A DNA stretch of 64,000 nt from DAOVRD01 sp964521715 (GCA_964521715.1 CAZFSS010000006.1:119821-183820), one strand, 5' to 3'. Numbered from the stretch's first letter, positions 25,563 to 34,481 are shown. Notes: a model not told the origin generated them from the sequence alone. Numbers and translations are program-made.

Positions 25563-27398
25563 ATGAGATCGCAACCAGAGGTTCCCCACTTTCGCATCGG
25601 CGGCGGGGGAGGACCGCAGCGCCGCATGGCGCTCCTGGCGGCCGAGAAGCCCAGGAGCGGATGGAGTGCGTTGCGCCGCCTGTGGGGATACCTGCGGCAG
25701 CACACGCTGTCCCTGACTGCGATCCTCGTGTTGGTCCTGGTGGCCGCTGGGCTCTCGCTCGTTGCGCCGCTGGTCATGCGCAGGGCCATCGACACCTACA
25801 TCCTGCCGGGGAATCTGTCCGGCCTGCTGGGCATCGTCGTGCTGTGGGTGGCCGTCTCGGTGGGAACCGCTGCAGCGACATGGCTCCAGTCCTTTCTCAT
25901 GGTCTCAGTGGCCCAGCGGACGGTCTATAAGATCCGCAACACGCTCTTCAGCAAGCTGCAGGCGCTGCCCCTGCGCTACTTCGACCAGGCGACCACCGGC
26001 AACCTGATGAGCCGCTTCACGAATGATCTGGATAGCGTGAGCACCACGCTGAGCGAGAGCGTGGCCGGGCTGCTCTCCGGTTCGGTCCGGCTGGTCGCCG
26101 CCACGGCGATCATGCTCTGCCTCAGCTGGCGCCTGGCGCTGGTAACGCTGTCCACCGCGCCGCTTATGTTCTGGCTGGTGAACTGGATCTCGTCCCACAC
26201 CCTGAAAGGCTATCGCGAGCAACAGGACGCGCTCGGGGTGCTCAACGGCCTCATCGAGGAGAGCATCACGGGGGGGCGCGTCGTCAAGGCCTACGCCTGC
26301 GAAGAGCGCGTCGTGGGAGAATTCGATGCCGCCAACGCGCGCCTGCGTGCTGCCGCCACGAGAGCGACGACGTTCGTCATGCTGCTGCCGCCGCTTATGA
26401 ACCTGGCCAGCAACCTGGACTATGCCGTCGTGGCCGGCGTCGGCGGCTGGATGGCCATCCGCCAATGGGCGACCGTCGGTGACATCGTCGCCTTCCTCAG
26501 CTACGCACAGCTTTTCGGCCGCCCTCTCAATGAGCTGGCCAACCTGTTCAACACGGTCCAGGCTGCCCTGGCCGGGGCCGAACGCGTCTTTGATGTCCTC
26601 GACGCGGAGCCGGAGATGATCGCCCCGCCGGACGCCCTGCCCCTCGGCCGAGTCCAGGGGGACGTGGTCTTCGACGACGTCACGTTCGGCTATGAACCCG
26701 ATGTCCCGGTGCTCCACCACGTCAGCCTGCACGCCCGGCCCGGCGAGATGGTGGCCCTCGTGGGGCCCACCGGCGCGGGGAAGACGACACTCGTCAACGT
26801 GCTGTCGCGCTTCTACGACATCGACTCCGGCGCGATCCGAATAGACGAGCGCGACATGCGCCTCTTCCGCAAGGACGACATCCGGCGGCAGCTAGGCGTT
26901 GTGCTCCAGGACAGCTTCCTTTTCTCCGGAAGCGTGATCGACAACATCCGCTACGGCCGACTCGACGCCTCAGACCAGGAAGCCATGGCCGCTGCCGAAC
27001 TGGCGAACGCCGATACCTTCATCCGGCACCTCCCCCAGGGTTACCACACGCCGCTCGTTGAGCGCGGCGCGAACCTCAGCCAGGGACAGCGCCAGCTCCT
27101 CACCGTAGCCCGGGCGATCCTGGCCAACCCGGCCATTCTCATCCTGGACGAGGCGACCAGCAGCGTCGACACCCGCACGGAGCGGCACATCCAAGAGGCC
27201 ATGCAGCGGCTTATGAAGGGGCGCACCAGCCTCGTCATCGCCCACCGTCTCAGCACGATCCGCAATGCGGACGTGATCCTGGTCATCGACAACGGACGCA
27301 TCGTCGAACGTGGCCGCCACGACGAGCTGATGGTCCGGCGGGGCTTCTACTACAACCTGTACGTAAGCCAGTTCAAGGGACATGCCGCGCCGACGTGA
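25563..27398 (+). CDS. Heterodimeric ABC exporter, catalytic half
   Basis: 611 residues with an exporter membrane domain (about 35-340) and an ATP-binding domain. Walker A GPTGAGKTT is near 400, Walker B ILDEATS near 527 and the switch His in IAHRLS near 558; all are canonical. The signature is LSQGQ instead of LSGGQ, the complementary defect to the partner. One composite ATP site (this Walker B with the partner's LSGGQ) should hydrolyse ATP, and the other should only bind it. It forms an operon with the gene at 23737. Confidence 0.9.
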   Translation: MRSQPEVPHFRIGGGGGPQRRMALLAAEKPRSGWSALRRLWGYLRQHTLSLTAILVLVLVAAGLSLVAPLVMRRAIDTYILPGNLSGLLGIVVLWVAVSVGTAAATWLQSFLMVSVAQRTVYKIRNTLFSKLQALPLRYFDQATTGNLMSRFTNDLDSVSTTLSESVAGLLSGSVRLVAATAIMLCLSWRLALVTLSTAPLMFWLVNWISSHTLKGYREQQDALGVLNGLIEESITGGRVVKAYACEERVVGEFDAANARLRAAATRATTFVMLLPPLMNLASNLDYAVVAGVGGWMAIRQWATVGDIVAFLSYAQLFGRPLNELANLFNTVQAALAGAERVFDVLDAEPEMIAPPDALPLGRVQGDVVFDDVTFGYEPDVPVLHHVSLHARPGEMVALVGPTGAGKTTLVNVLSRFYDIDSGAIRIDERDMRLFRKDDIRRQLGVVLQDSFLFSGSVIDNIRYGRLDASDQEAMAAAELANADTFIRHLPQGYHTPLVERGANLSQGQRQLLTVARAILANPAILILDEATSSVDTRTERHIQEAMQRLMKGRTSLVIAHRLSTIRNADVILVIDNGRIVERGRHDELMVRRGFYYNLYVSQFKGHAAPT

Positions 27399-27503
27399 CA
27401 ACGCTGGGCCCCGGCCGCTGTCTGGAGCCGAGACTCACGCGACAGCACAGGCACCGTCGACTTCGCCGAGCCCCTCGCCCGCTCCATCTCCCGCCTGCCA
27501 ATG

Positions 27504-27522
27504 GCTGTCAGCAACTGACAGC
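27504..27522 (+). repeat. Inverted repeat, copy 1
   Basis: GCTGTCAG-CAA-CTGACAGC, a perfect 8-bp inverted repeat with a 3-nt centre. It occurs again 94 bp away (27599-27615). The pair lies in the 236-bp gap between two convergent genes. With no T-run it is more like a binding site or mobile-repeat relic than a terminator. Confidence 0.6.
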
Positions 27523-27598
27523 AAGCGTCTATCTCCGCCGCCCTGCTACCCTTGTGACTCCCCCGGCTGAGCGTCGGAAGTTGCCCGTTTGCGAGCGG

Positions 27599-27615
27599 CT
27601 GTCAGGAACTGACAG
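27599..27615 (+). repeat. Inverted repeat, copy 2
   Basis: CTGTCAG-GAA-CTGACAG, the same arms as the copy at 27504 with a different centre. Confidence 0.6.
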
Positions 27616-27634
27616 AACGTGACTACGGGAATCC

Positions 27635-27997
27635 TCATTCAGCGGGAACATCGGGGGGAACTCTGGAGGAAACCCCCGTGCCCGCCTGCACCTTCTCCAG
27701 CTTGAATACGACGGGCCGGTAGCCGTCGGTGCAGCATGTGACGAACACGTCCTGTCCTCCCCTGGCCATACCGTACACCAGCTTCTGGATGTCCGCCCAC
27801 GCCCAGCCGCAGAATCCCTCTGGCATCTGCCACGGGGCCTCCTTGGACACAGTGAACTCCTGGCCCACCTCGAAGTGCTTGCATTCGCTCCAGTCCTTCG
27901 GGTTGGCGGTGTATTGCTCGACGAACTCCTTGTGGAAGTGCTTCTTCAGAACGGTGATTCGGACCTGGTGTCTCTGACTGGTCTGGACGTTGCCCAT
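27635..27997 (-). CDS. TIGR04076 family protein
   Basis: 120 residues. The pattern VRITVLKKHFHKEFVEQY, then CKHFEVGQEFTV, GFCGWAWADIQKLVYGMA and VTCCTDGYRPVVFKLE agrees with the small TIGR04076 family of unknown function, found mostly in anaerobes. Conserved cysteines (CKHF, FCGW, CCTDG) suggest metal or redox binding. It is a single gene, convergent with the ABC operon and divergent from the PEP-CTERM gene at 28343. Confidence 0.75.
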   Translation of the reverse strand: MGNVQTSQRHQVRITVLKKHFHKEFVEQYTANPKDWSECKHFEVGQEFTVSKEAPWQMPEGFCGWAWADIQKLVYGMARGGQDVFVTCCTDGYRPVVFKLEKVQAGTGVSSRVPPDVPAE

Positions 27998-28163
27998 GTC
28001 TCCTCCGTATGTCTGGTTACGCGCAGTCGGCCCTGGAACGCGGTTTGGAGCCGGCGGCTCCGGTTCCAGAGCCCGGCAGCCACCTTCCGACCTGCAACAG
28101 GTTGCACGGGGATTCTACGGAGCCGGACGATGAGCGTCAACACTTCATCCGGCGGAGAAGACA

Positions 28164-28188
28164 TGACAGTCTTGTCTGCCACATGTCA
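28164..28188 (+). promoter_or_regulatory. Candidate enhancer (UAS), TGACA-N15-TGTCA
   Basis: A 25-bp element with TGACA at 28164 and TGTCA ending at 28188. It is centred 116 bp upstream of the -24 GG at 28292. The same spaced half-sites stand upstream of the other PEP-CTERM genes. Confidence 0.6.
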
Positions 28189-28290
28189 CTGACCGGCCAG
28201 TTTGAAGGGCAAGCCTACGCGCGTTGCGAGCGCGGGAGGCTCCACGCGGCCTTTGAAGCGGCTCTCACGCGCCCGGTTACGGCCGCGCGA

Positions 28291-28306
28291 TGGCACGGGT
28301 ATTGCG
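28291..28306 (+). promoter_or_regulatory. Sigma-54 promoter of the first PEP-CTERM gene
   Basis: TGGCACGGGTATTGCG: GG at 28292-28293 and GC at 28304-28305, exactly 10 bp apart, with TGGCAC and TTGC both matching consensus. The start would be about 28317, 26 nt before the ATG and just ahead of GGGGAGG. Confidence 0.85.
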
Positions 28307-28342
28307 GGAGTAGAAGGGATTCAAAAGGGGAGGTACGTGTTG

Positions 28343-29224
28343 ATGCGTCAGATCTGCGTGGCCCTTCTGCTGGCCGGCTGGCTCGTGTGTGGCGTTCCAG
28401 GTGCGAACGCGGCTCCCATAGCGGTGAACGGATTCCTGGACGACTGGATCGCGGGTGCGCCCCCCAGCGGGTCCCTGACCGGAGCGTACGATCTTCCCGC
28501 CGGCACGTTAGTGCCGACGCGGCCCAACGTCACCTACTGGATCGAAGACAGCGTGGGGGACGGCGGCTACGTGGGGCCTGGGGTCGGCGGCCAGAACTAC
28601 GACGTGGAGGCCGCCTACGGCATCTTGACCCCCGGGACCTTCTACGGAGCGTTCGTGACCGGGTTCGACAAGGGAGGCCAGTACGGTTGGGGAGGCAACC
28701 CGTACTACAGGACGGGCGATCTGTTTTTCGACCTGAACTCAGGACCAGCAGGAACTGACCCGACCTGGGACCTGGCCATCGCCCTCACGGATCACGACGG
28801 CCTGACAGCAGGAAACGTCTACGTGGCCCCTGGAGGCGGGGGAGACTGGTACAGCTACCCCACAGACTACCACAGCTCGGCGCCGGCTCTCCTGAAGGAC
28901 AAGGCGAGGGACGCGACGTCGCAGTTCACCGTTCACTACGGTTACCATGAGGGGGTCTTGGGCGAGCTCAGCTGGGCCTCGACAGACACCACCAAGTATA
29001 GCGGCTCGGATCACAACGTCTATGAGGTGTCGCTGTCCGGCAGCATGCTCTCAGATGTGAGCAGCATCCGGATGCACTACACGCAGGAGTGCGGCAACGA
29101 CCTCTTCGACCTGGACATGGGTGTCGTGCCTGAGCCCGGCCTGTCGGTGCTGGCGCTGGGTGCATTCGTGGCGGGGGCTTTCGCACGCTACCGGAAGCGC
29201 AAGGCGAGCGCGGAAGTTGCTTGA
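28343..29224 (+). CDS. PEP-CTERM sorting-domain protein
   Basis: 293 residues. A signal peptide (MRQICVALLLAGWLVCGVPG, cleavage near ANA-AP) is followed by a Gly/Asp/Tyr-rich exported region without a known domain. The C-terminus is a PEP-CTERM signal: VPEPGLSVLALGAFVAGAFA followed by the basic RYRKRK. It should be exported by Sec and processed by exosortase. The ATG at 28343 is used because GGGGAGG lies 9 nt upstream. It is driven by the sigma-54 promoter at 28291. An exosortase is encoded 5 kb downstream. Confidence 0.9.
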   Translation: MRQICVALLLAGWLVCGVPGANAAPIAVNGFLDDWIAGAPPSGSLTGAYDLPAGTLVPTRPNVTYWIEDSVGDGGYVGPGVGGQNYDVEAAYGILTPGTFYGAFVTGFDKGGQYGWGGNPYYRTGDLFFDLNSGPAGTDPTWDLAIALTDHDGLTAGNVYVAPGGGGDWYSYPTDYHSSAPALLKDKARDATSQFTVHYGYHEGVLGELSWASTDTTKYSGSDHNVYEVSLSGSMLSDVSSIRMHYTQECGNDLFDLDMGVVPEPGLSVLALGAFVAGAFARYRKRKASAEVA

Positions 29225-29356
29225 GCTTGGCTTCCCATGCCAAGAGCTGTCAGGTGGCTGAGGGTGGCTCACCGAGGGGGAATTGATTCGCGGCCGGCTG
29301 AGCGTTTGTGCACGGCCAGGCAGGCACGTTCTGGGGAGGCCAAAGGGGGTCAAGCT

Positions 29357-29818
29357 ATGAAGGTGAGCTTCGAGGTGCCGCTGCTTGTCTACTGCAGCGA
29401 GTGCGGTGGACACCGGGACTTCAAGGGCCTCGGCGATGCAGAGATGGTTCGCCACCTGTACGAGACCGGCTGGTACATCCACACCAGTCCGGGGGGCGAG
29501 TTCCGTGCCCTCTGCCCGGAATGCTTTGTCGCCGAGCTACGCGAGCGGTTCAGAACCCATGACGACGAGCGCCCCGCGGCGATCGGGGTCTTCCGCGCGA
29601 AGAAGATCGAGATCGTCGATGACGAGGGCAAGGTTCTGCTGATGGCCCGGGCGGGCCCGAGCGGCGGCGAGATCAGCGTTCACAACGCCGAGGGCACGGC
29701 CCTGGTGGCCATGGCGGCGTCGCCCGAGGGCGGCGCAGTAGGGGTCGCGGACGGGCGGGGGACCATGATCTGGCGCGCTCCCTGCCGTAATCCGCAATGC
29801 ATCATTCAGCGCGCATGA
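29357..29818 (+). CDS. Small zinc-ribbon protein, unknown function
   Basis: 153 residues. Two CxxC pairs (YCSECGG near 13-16 and LCPECF near 54-57) form a treble-clef or zinc-ribbon-like N-terminus. The C-terminal half has short repeating strands around IVDDEGKVLLMARAG, VHNAEGTALVAMAAS and VADGRGTMIW, which look like a beta-solenoid-type repeat. GGGGG lies about 8 nt before the ATG at 29357. It is located among PEP-CTERM genes but has no signal peptide or sorting motif itself. Confidence 0.65.
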   Translation: MKVSFEVPLLVYCSECGGHRDFKGLGDAEMVRHLYETGWYIHTSPGGEFRALCPECFVAELRERFRTHDDERPAAIGVFRAKKIEIVDDEGKVLLMARAGPSGGEISVHNAEGTALVAMAASPEGGAVGVADGRGTMIWRAPCRNPQCIIQRA

Positions 29819-29992
29819 GGCGAACCGGATGGGCGAGGGCATGGGGATGGAACGCCGTCCAATGATCCGACTGACCTGGGGCCTCCGGTGCGTGGCTCGC
29901 GAGGCCGAATCCCGCGCGCGTCGGGCCCCCTCAATTGGGGAGGCCGGGCGCGTCGGACCCCCGCTCGAGCGGCGGCGGAAACGGCCCGAAAG

Positions 29993-30017
29993 TGACGCAC
30001 CTGGCAGTCATCTGTCA
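29993..30017 (+). promoter_or_regulatory. Candidate enhancer (UAS), TGACG-N15-TGTCA
   Basis: A 25-bp element centred 128 bp upstream of the -24 GG at 30133. Inside, CTGGCA is shared with the element at 31097. The flanking 29819-30194 gap also holds a GGCCGG-AGA-CCGGCC hairpin near 30031-30045; otherwise nothing is seen. Confidence 0.6.
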
Positions 30018-30131
30018 CGTGAAGCTGGCGGGCCGGAGACCGGCCAATCGCGGTGCCTGCCGGGAGCCTCCCGGATGGCCACCAGAAGCCCTGCGGATGG
30101 ATCCTGGGAAAGCCTGGCACGAGCCAACGGG

Positions 30132-30148
30132 TGGCACGCGGCTTGCTC
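30132..30148 (+). promoter_or_regulatory. Sigma-54 promoter of the second PEP-CTERM gene
   Basis: TGGCACGCGGCTTGCTC: GG at 30133-30134, GC at 30145-30146, a full match to the consensus TGGCACG-N4-TTGCT. The start would be about 30158, 37 nt before the ATG. Confidence 0.88.
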
Positions 30149-30194
30149 ATAAAAAGCCATTGTTATCCTTTCTGATCGCGAAGGAGAGGCGCTA

Positions 30195-30854
30195 ATGTTA
30201 CGTCGAATAGGGCTCTTCGTGGTGGTCCTGGCTTTGTTGCTGGCTGGTCGGGTGGCATCGGCCGACATCGTTACTGCCGTTGATGACGATTACTGGGACT
30301 ATAGCCTGGACCTGGATGGTACGGGCGATCTTGATGGTGTCACGTTCAGCTGGGACATCAGCCCTGATGACGTTAACAACCCCGACATATGGACGTACAC
30401 GTATACATGGCCGGATGATGTTGCACTGACGGAATGGGTCCTCGAAGTCAGCCCCAACAAGACGGCGGCTTCGTTTCAGTTCGGGAGCGGGTACACAGCT
30501 GTCGTCGGGAGCAGGGATGATCTGTCAAAGGACAGCACGACGGTGGATCTGGATAATGCGATCACATTTACCCCCGATGAGGGCACGTCGTCGTACACGT
30601 TCTACACGAGGCTGAACCCCGTATACGGCGACGTATGGGTCACCGACGACACTGATGTGGCGTACAATCCTTCGATCGGTCAGGGCGTCGGCGCCCAGGG
30701 CCAGGAGACGCTGGTTACGCTTTTCGTGCCGATACCTGACTCGGGGTGGGGCGGGGGGGACATTCTCATCCCCGAGCCGTCCCTGTCGGTCTTGGCGTTG
30801 CTCGGGTTGTTGACCGGTGGCTTCGCGCGGTGGAGGAGGAAGAAGGAAGCGTAA
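30195..30854 (+). CDS. PEP-CTERM sorting-domain protein
   Basis: 219 residues. The signal peptide (LRRIGLFVVVLALLLAGRVA) ends near SADI. The body is acidic, rich in Asp, Thr and Tyr. The C-terminus is IPEPSLSVLALLGLLTGGFA followed by RWRRKK. It shares TFSWDISP-, WVLEVSPN- and NPVYGDV-type segments with the protein at 31309 (TVSWDVTP, WILEVSPT, NPVWGDF), so the two are paralogues. GGAGAGG precedes the ATG. A strong hairpin follows at 30877. Confidence 0.9.
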   Translation: MLRRIGLFVVVLALLLAGRVASADIVTAVDDDYWDYSLDLDGTGDLDGVTFSWDISPDDVNNPDIWTYTYTWPDDVALTEWVLEVSPNKTAASFQFGSGYTAVVGSRDDLSKDSTTVDLDNAITFTPDEGTSSYTFYTRLNPVYGDVWVTDDTDVAYNPSIGQGVGAQGQETLVTLFVPIPDSGWGGGDILIPEPSLSVLALLGLLTGGFARWRRKKEA

Positions 30855-30876
30855 GTTCTGCTTACCTGTGAAATCG

Positions 30877-30904
30877 GGGGCCGGCTTCGGATAGGCCGGC
30901 CCCT
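30877..30904 (+). terminator. Hairpin terminator after the PEP-CTERM gene
   Basis: GGGGCCGGC and GCCGGCCCC pair over 9 bp around a loop of about 9 nt, 22 bp after the stop codon. Only a weak pyrimidine tract (TCTCATT) follows. Confidence 0.6.
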
Positions 30905-31096
30905 CTCATTGCACCGCCCTAGAGAAGAGCCGCGTCAGCCATGGCGTGCACGGGGCCCAGATTCAACGCTTGCGGCATGCATGGCAGGCGGCCGTGGTGT
31001 GGTGACCGACCAGCCCGAAGCGCGCCCGGTGGGCAGGCCAGAGGCGCTCGGGCCATCAGCTTATAGACGCATGTGCGGACTGAGAGAGACGGAGCG

Positions 31097-31121
31097 TGAC
31101 ACAGCTGGCATACAGCTGTCA
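31097..31121 (+). promoter_or_regulatory. Candidate enhancer (UAS), TGACA-N15-TGTCA
   Basis: A 25-bp element whose inner arms CAGCTG are also symmetrical. It is centred 140 bp upstream of the -24 GG at 31249. A perfect ACGTGGC/GCCACGT hairpin follows at 31142-31160. Nothing else is seen in the 30905-31308 gap apart from the promoter. Confidence 0.65.
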
Positions 31122-31247
31122 CATCCAACTGCCCGCTGGAAACGTGGCTAACGGCCACGTCTGTCTATGGGCCGCTGGAAGGCTTGGAGGCGGCATGCGG
31201 AGGCTCTCTACAGAAGCCTGCAACGGTTAGCGGTTACGGTTGGGGAC

Positions 31248-31263
31248 CGGCACGCCACTTGCG
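31248..31263 (+). promoter_or_regulatory. Sigma-54 promoter of the third PEP-CTERM gene
   Basis: CGGCACGCCACTTGCG: GG at 31249-31250 and GC at 31261-31262, 10 bp apart. Only the base before GG differs from consensus. The start would be about 31274. Confidence 0.82.
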
Positions 31264-31308
31264 AATAGGTTAGTGAGTCGTTGGGTACCCTCATAAGGAC
31301 ATATGTGC

Positions 31309-32070
31309 ATGAAGAAGGTGATCCTGGCTGTCGCGGTGGTGGCTCTGTGGCTGCCGGCAAGCGCTCTGGCGGCGGTCGTCGTTGGCCCGCAGTACTACGA
31401 GGGGTCCCGGACGACGACAGCCGCCTCAGATCAGATCGTAGCAGCCGACGGCTGGACATACGATAAAGGTGGCTTCACGGTTAGCTGGGATGTCACCCCG
31501 CCGGATGAGACACCAAACGGGCTTTGGCTCTTCGAGTACACCGTCTCAACCGCACCGTTCTCTTCGGACCCAACTAAGCCAAACCAGAAGATGGTGAAGG
31601 CCATCAGCCACTGGATCCTCGAAGTCAGTCCGACGATCACGACAGCGAACTGGCAATGGTACTTGCGCGATGTCGTGGTTACGGGCGGTACAGCCATGGG
31701 AGTGGACGACTTCACTGGTGGCGCTGGCAACCCGGACCTGCCGGGCAGCCTCCATGGCATGAAGTTCGATTTCAGTACGGGTGACGCCTCCCACACGATC
31801 ACCTTCAGCAGCATGACAAACCCGGTCTGGGGCGATTTCTACGCAAAGGATGGCACACTGGACGGCGAATGGGCTACAGCCTGGAACACCGACATCGGGA
31901 CGGACCCAGACCTCAGTGGGCCGTTCAGTGGCCACATTGCCACAGTGGATACCACCTTGGTTCCGGAGCCGGGGCTCGGCGTGCTGGCACTGGCAGCCCT
32001 TGGCGCGGGCGCGTGGGGGCGCCGGCGCGGGCGCAAACGGGCGCCCGAGATGCCCGAAGACGCCGCCTGA
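31309..32070 (+). CDS. PEP-CTERM sorting-domain protein
   Basis: 253 residues. The signal peptide MKKVILAVAVVALWLPASAL is cleaved near ALA-AV. The C-terminus is VPEPGLGVLALAALGAGAWG followed by RRRGRKR and an acidic tail EMPEDAA. It is a paralogue of the protein at 30195. The ATG at 31309 is preferred over 31303 because AAGGA then lies 9 nt away and the signal peptide is normal. It is transcribed from the sigma-54 promoter at 31248. Confidence 0.9.
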   Translation: MKKVILAVAVVALWLPASALAAVVVGPQYYEGSRTTTAASDQIVAADGWTYDKGGFTVSWDVTPPDETPNGLWLFEYTVSTAPFSSDPTKPNQKMVKAISHWILEVSPTITTANWQWYLRDVVVTGGTAMGVDDFTGGAGNPDLPGSLHGMKFDFSTGDASHTITFSSMTNPVWGDFYAKDGTLDGEWATAWNTDIGTDPDLSGPFSGHIATVDTTLVPEPGLGVLALAALGAGAWGRRRGRKRAPEMPEDAA

Positions 32071-32308
32071 GGACGGCCTGGCGGACTGGGGATAGGTGTC
32101 ACCGGGCTGTATGTCCAGTGGAATAGTGTTCTGGACAGCGGCCCGCGCTCTTGTACAATACCCGAAGGTTATGAGGGCACGTCGGGGGGCAGTTCCGTCG
32201 TTGAGGGCTGCTCACGCCCGGGGCGAGGCAAGGGCGGGGACTGCTATCCGTAGCGCGGCAGACACTGGCACATGGTTTGTGAGGAAGTCTGGCGGGAGGT
32301 GACGCGCA

Positions 32309-34390
32309 TTGGCACGTGAGGTCAGGCATTCAGTCTGGGCGTTGCTCCGCGGCATAGCGTGGGTGCTTAGGCCGCCTGTCTGGCTCCTCGTCCACGTTGT
32401 GATGCTGCCGGTCGACCTGCTGTTCCTTCTGTTCGACGCGTTCTCAGTCAACGTCCGGAAGACCGGCTGGCTTGGGGTTGACTGCAGAGGCAGGGACTCC
32501 TACGCCGGCGGCGTCTGCCCTCCCGCGCGCAAGTACACCAACAAGCTGCTGTTCAAGCTCATCTGCCCCGAGATGGGCCGCGCTCGGGCGGAACGGCGGA
32601 CGGTCTGCCGGGCCGGCGAGAAGCCGGCCATCCGCTTCGTTCGAGCGATCGTCATGGTCTCCCTCCTGGCCGCGCTCGGCATCGTGTCGGCATGGACGGC
32701 ACAGGCCATATGGGCGAGGAGGCTCAGGCCTGGCGGCACGGAAGCGGTCGTGGGCCGGATAGTCACAGAGCGCCTGAGCCGCGCGGATGCCGCTTACGGC
32801 CAGGGCCGGTACGACGAAGCCCTCTCGCTTTACATGAGCGCCCTCAGGCTTGAGTCCGCCAGCAAGGAACTCCTCTACAAGATCGGCCTATGCTATGACG
32901 AGTTGAAGATACCGGACAATGCGGCGCACTTCTTCGCTGCAGCGGGCGAAGGAGAGGACGCTCACCCCCCTGCTGTCCGCCGCATGGCCTTGTATCTCTA
33001 CGCGCGCGGAGACCTGGCGACCGCCGACAAGTATGCGCAGCAAGCCATCGGCCTCGGCGTCGCTGACGGCCCCATGCAGGCCATAGTGGGCGACTCGTGT
33101 CTGTGGAACAAGGACGTGGCGGCCGCCGAGCCCCACATCGCGGCAGCCCTGGAGGCCAGCCCCGAGAGCAGCGTCGTGAAGCTGGCACATGCGCACCTGT
33201 TGAGCGCCAAACAGGACCCCGAAGGGGCGTTGGCGATCCTTGACTCGGTCCTGAGCGACCCGTCGGTTGCCCTGCTTGCCGGGCTCTACAAGCTGGACAT
33301 CCTGCGCGGGAGCGGTCGGGCAGACGAGGCGTTGATGCACGTGGAATCCCTGGCGGCGCGCTTCCCGGACCTGCCCCGCCTGTCGATGCTGCTGGTAGAC
33401 ACCCAGTTTGATAGCGGCCAGCGGGCAGAGGCGCTGCGCGAGGCCCAGCGGCTGAGGGAGCAGTACCGCGACCAGCCTGGCGCCAAGCTAGATCTAGCTG
33501 GGGTCCTCTCCCGGCGTGGCCAGGACAGCCTGGCGCTCGAGATCGCTCAGGAGTGCGCGGATGACGCCCAGTTTGGTGCGCTGGCGAACGTCTTCATGGG
33601 AGACATATTCCTGCGTAGAGGGATGCCAGAGCATGCCCTTGCCTATGCACGGAAGGCCCTTGAGCGGCAGCCGAGCTTCCCCCCGGGACTGCTCCTCGCC
33701 GGCCGGGCGGCATTGACAGCCGGAGACCTCGACTCGGCGAGCGTCTATCTCAATGGAGCCATCGAGCAGTCGCCCGAGGACCGCGCCGTGTGGCACTCCC
33801 TGGGCATGCTGCACCTGGCGGCAGGAGACCCCCAGGCGGCTGAGGAGAGCCTTGCAAAGGCCTGCGAGCTGGATCCGTCGAACGGACAGCTCCACCAGGA
33901 CTACGGAATGGTCCTGTTCAACGCCGTCAGAACGGATCCTGCCAAGTTGGAGCAGGCGAAGGCCGAGTTTCTGAAAGTGGTCGACCTGGTGCAGCGTCCG
34001 ATGACGGCCTACACAAGCCTTGGGATACTCGCCAAGCAGGACGGGGATAGCGCCAGCGCGCACAGCTACTACCTGCAAGCCATCGAGGCCGATCCGGGGC
34101 AGGCGGCCATTGCGGCCAACAACCTCGCTGAGATCCTCATGGCCGACGACAAGGAAGGCCACAACGCGGCCGCGGCCCTGGCGCTGGCCTATTCAGCCTA
34201 TGTCCGTTCGCGCGGTTCGCGCTATGAAACAGCGATCGCCGACACCCTGAGGAAAGCCCTCACTGCGGCGGGCGTCACAGCAGAGGCGCTGGGCGTAGCC
34301 TTGCCGTCAGCTCCCGAAGCGGCGCCTGGACCTCCGCCCGCAGATGTCGGGGCTCTCTCGGGCACGCCCGCGGGCAAACCGGGCCTGTAG
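32309..34390 (+). CDS. Membrane-anchored TPR protein of the exosortase locus
   Basis: 693 residues. A hydrophobic stretch (about 8-45) and a second membrane segment (about 108-130, VRAIVMVSLLAALGIVSAWT) are followed by an array of TPR-like helices from about 150 to 660 (for example YGQGRYDEALSLYMSALRLE and AVWHSLGMLHLAAGDPQAAE), then a Pro/Ala-rich tail. TPR proteins called PrsT accompany many PEP-CTERM/EPS loci and probably help assembly. The start is a TTG at 32309, supported by GGGAGGTGA 8 nt upstream. A near-consensus TGGCACATGGTTTGTG at 32266-32281 has GT for GC in the -12 box, so a sigma-54 promoter is only possible. Confidence 0.8.
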   Translation: MAREVRHSVWALLRGIAWVLRPPVWLLVHVVMLPVDLLFLLFDAFSVNVRKTGWLGVDCRGRDSYAGGVCPPARKYTNKLLFKLICPEMGRARAERRTVCRAGEKPAIRFVRAIVMVSLLAALGIVSAWTAQAIWARRLRPGGTEAVVGRIVTERLSRADAAYGQGRYDEALSLYMSALRLESASKELLYKIGLCYDELKIPDNAAHFFAAAGEGEDAHPPAVRRMALYLYARGDLATADKYAQQAIGLGVADGPMQAIVGDSCLWNKDVAAAEPHIAAALEASPESSVVKLAHAHLLSAKQDPEGALAILDSVLSDPSVALLAGLYKLDILRGSGRADEALMHVESLAARFPDLPRLSMLLVDTQFDSGQRAEALREAQRLREQYRDQPGAKLDLAGVLSRRGQDSLALEIAQECADDAQFGALANVFMGDIFLRRGMPEHALAYARKALERQPSFPPGLLLAGRAALTAGDLDSASVYLNGAIEQSPEDRAVWHSLGMLHLAAGDPQAAEESLAKACELDPSNGQLHQDYGMVLFNAVRTDPAKLEQAKAEFLKVVDLVQRPMTAYTSLGILAKQDGDSASAHSYYLQAIEADPGQAAIAANNLAEILMADDKEGHNAAAALALAYSAYVRSRGSRYETAIADTLRKALTAAGVTAEALGVALPSAPEAAPGPPPADVGALSGTPAGKPGL

Positions 34391-34481
34391 CCAACCGATC
34401 GTGCGGTCGGCTGCATCGAGCGCGAGGCCCTGATGACAGAAGCAAGGTTGACCTGGAACAGTTCGAGGACTGACTTCCGGA

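Noticed and set aside
29885..29990. Paired CGCGTCGG-CCCCC copies as a mobile repeat
   Set aside because: Two short GC-rich copies only, explainable by composition; not found elsewhere in the window.
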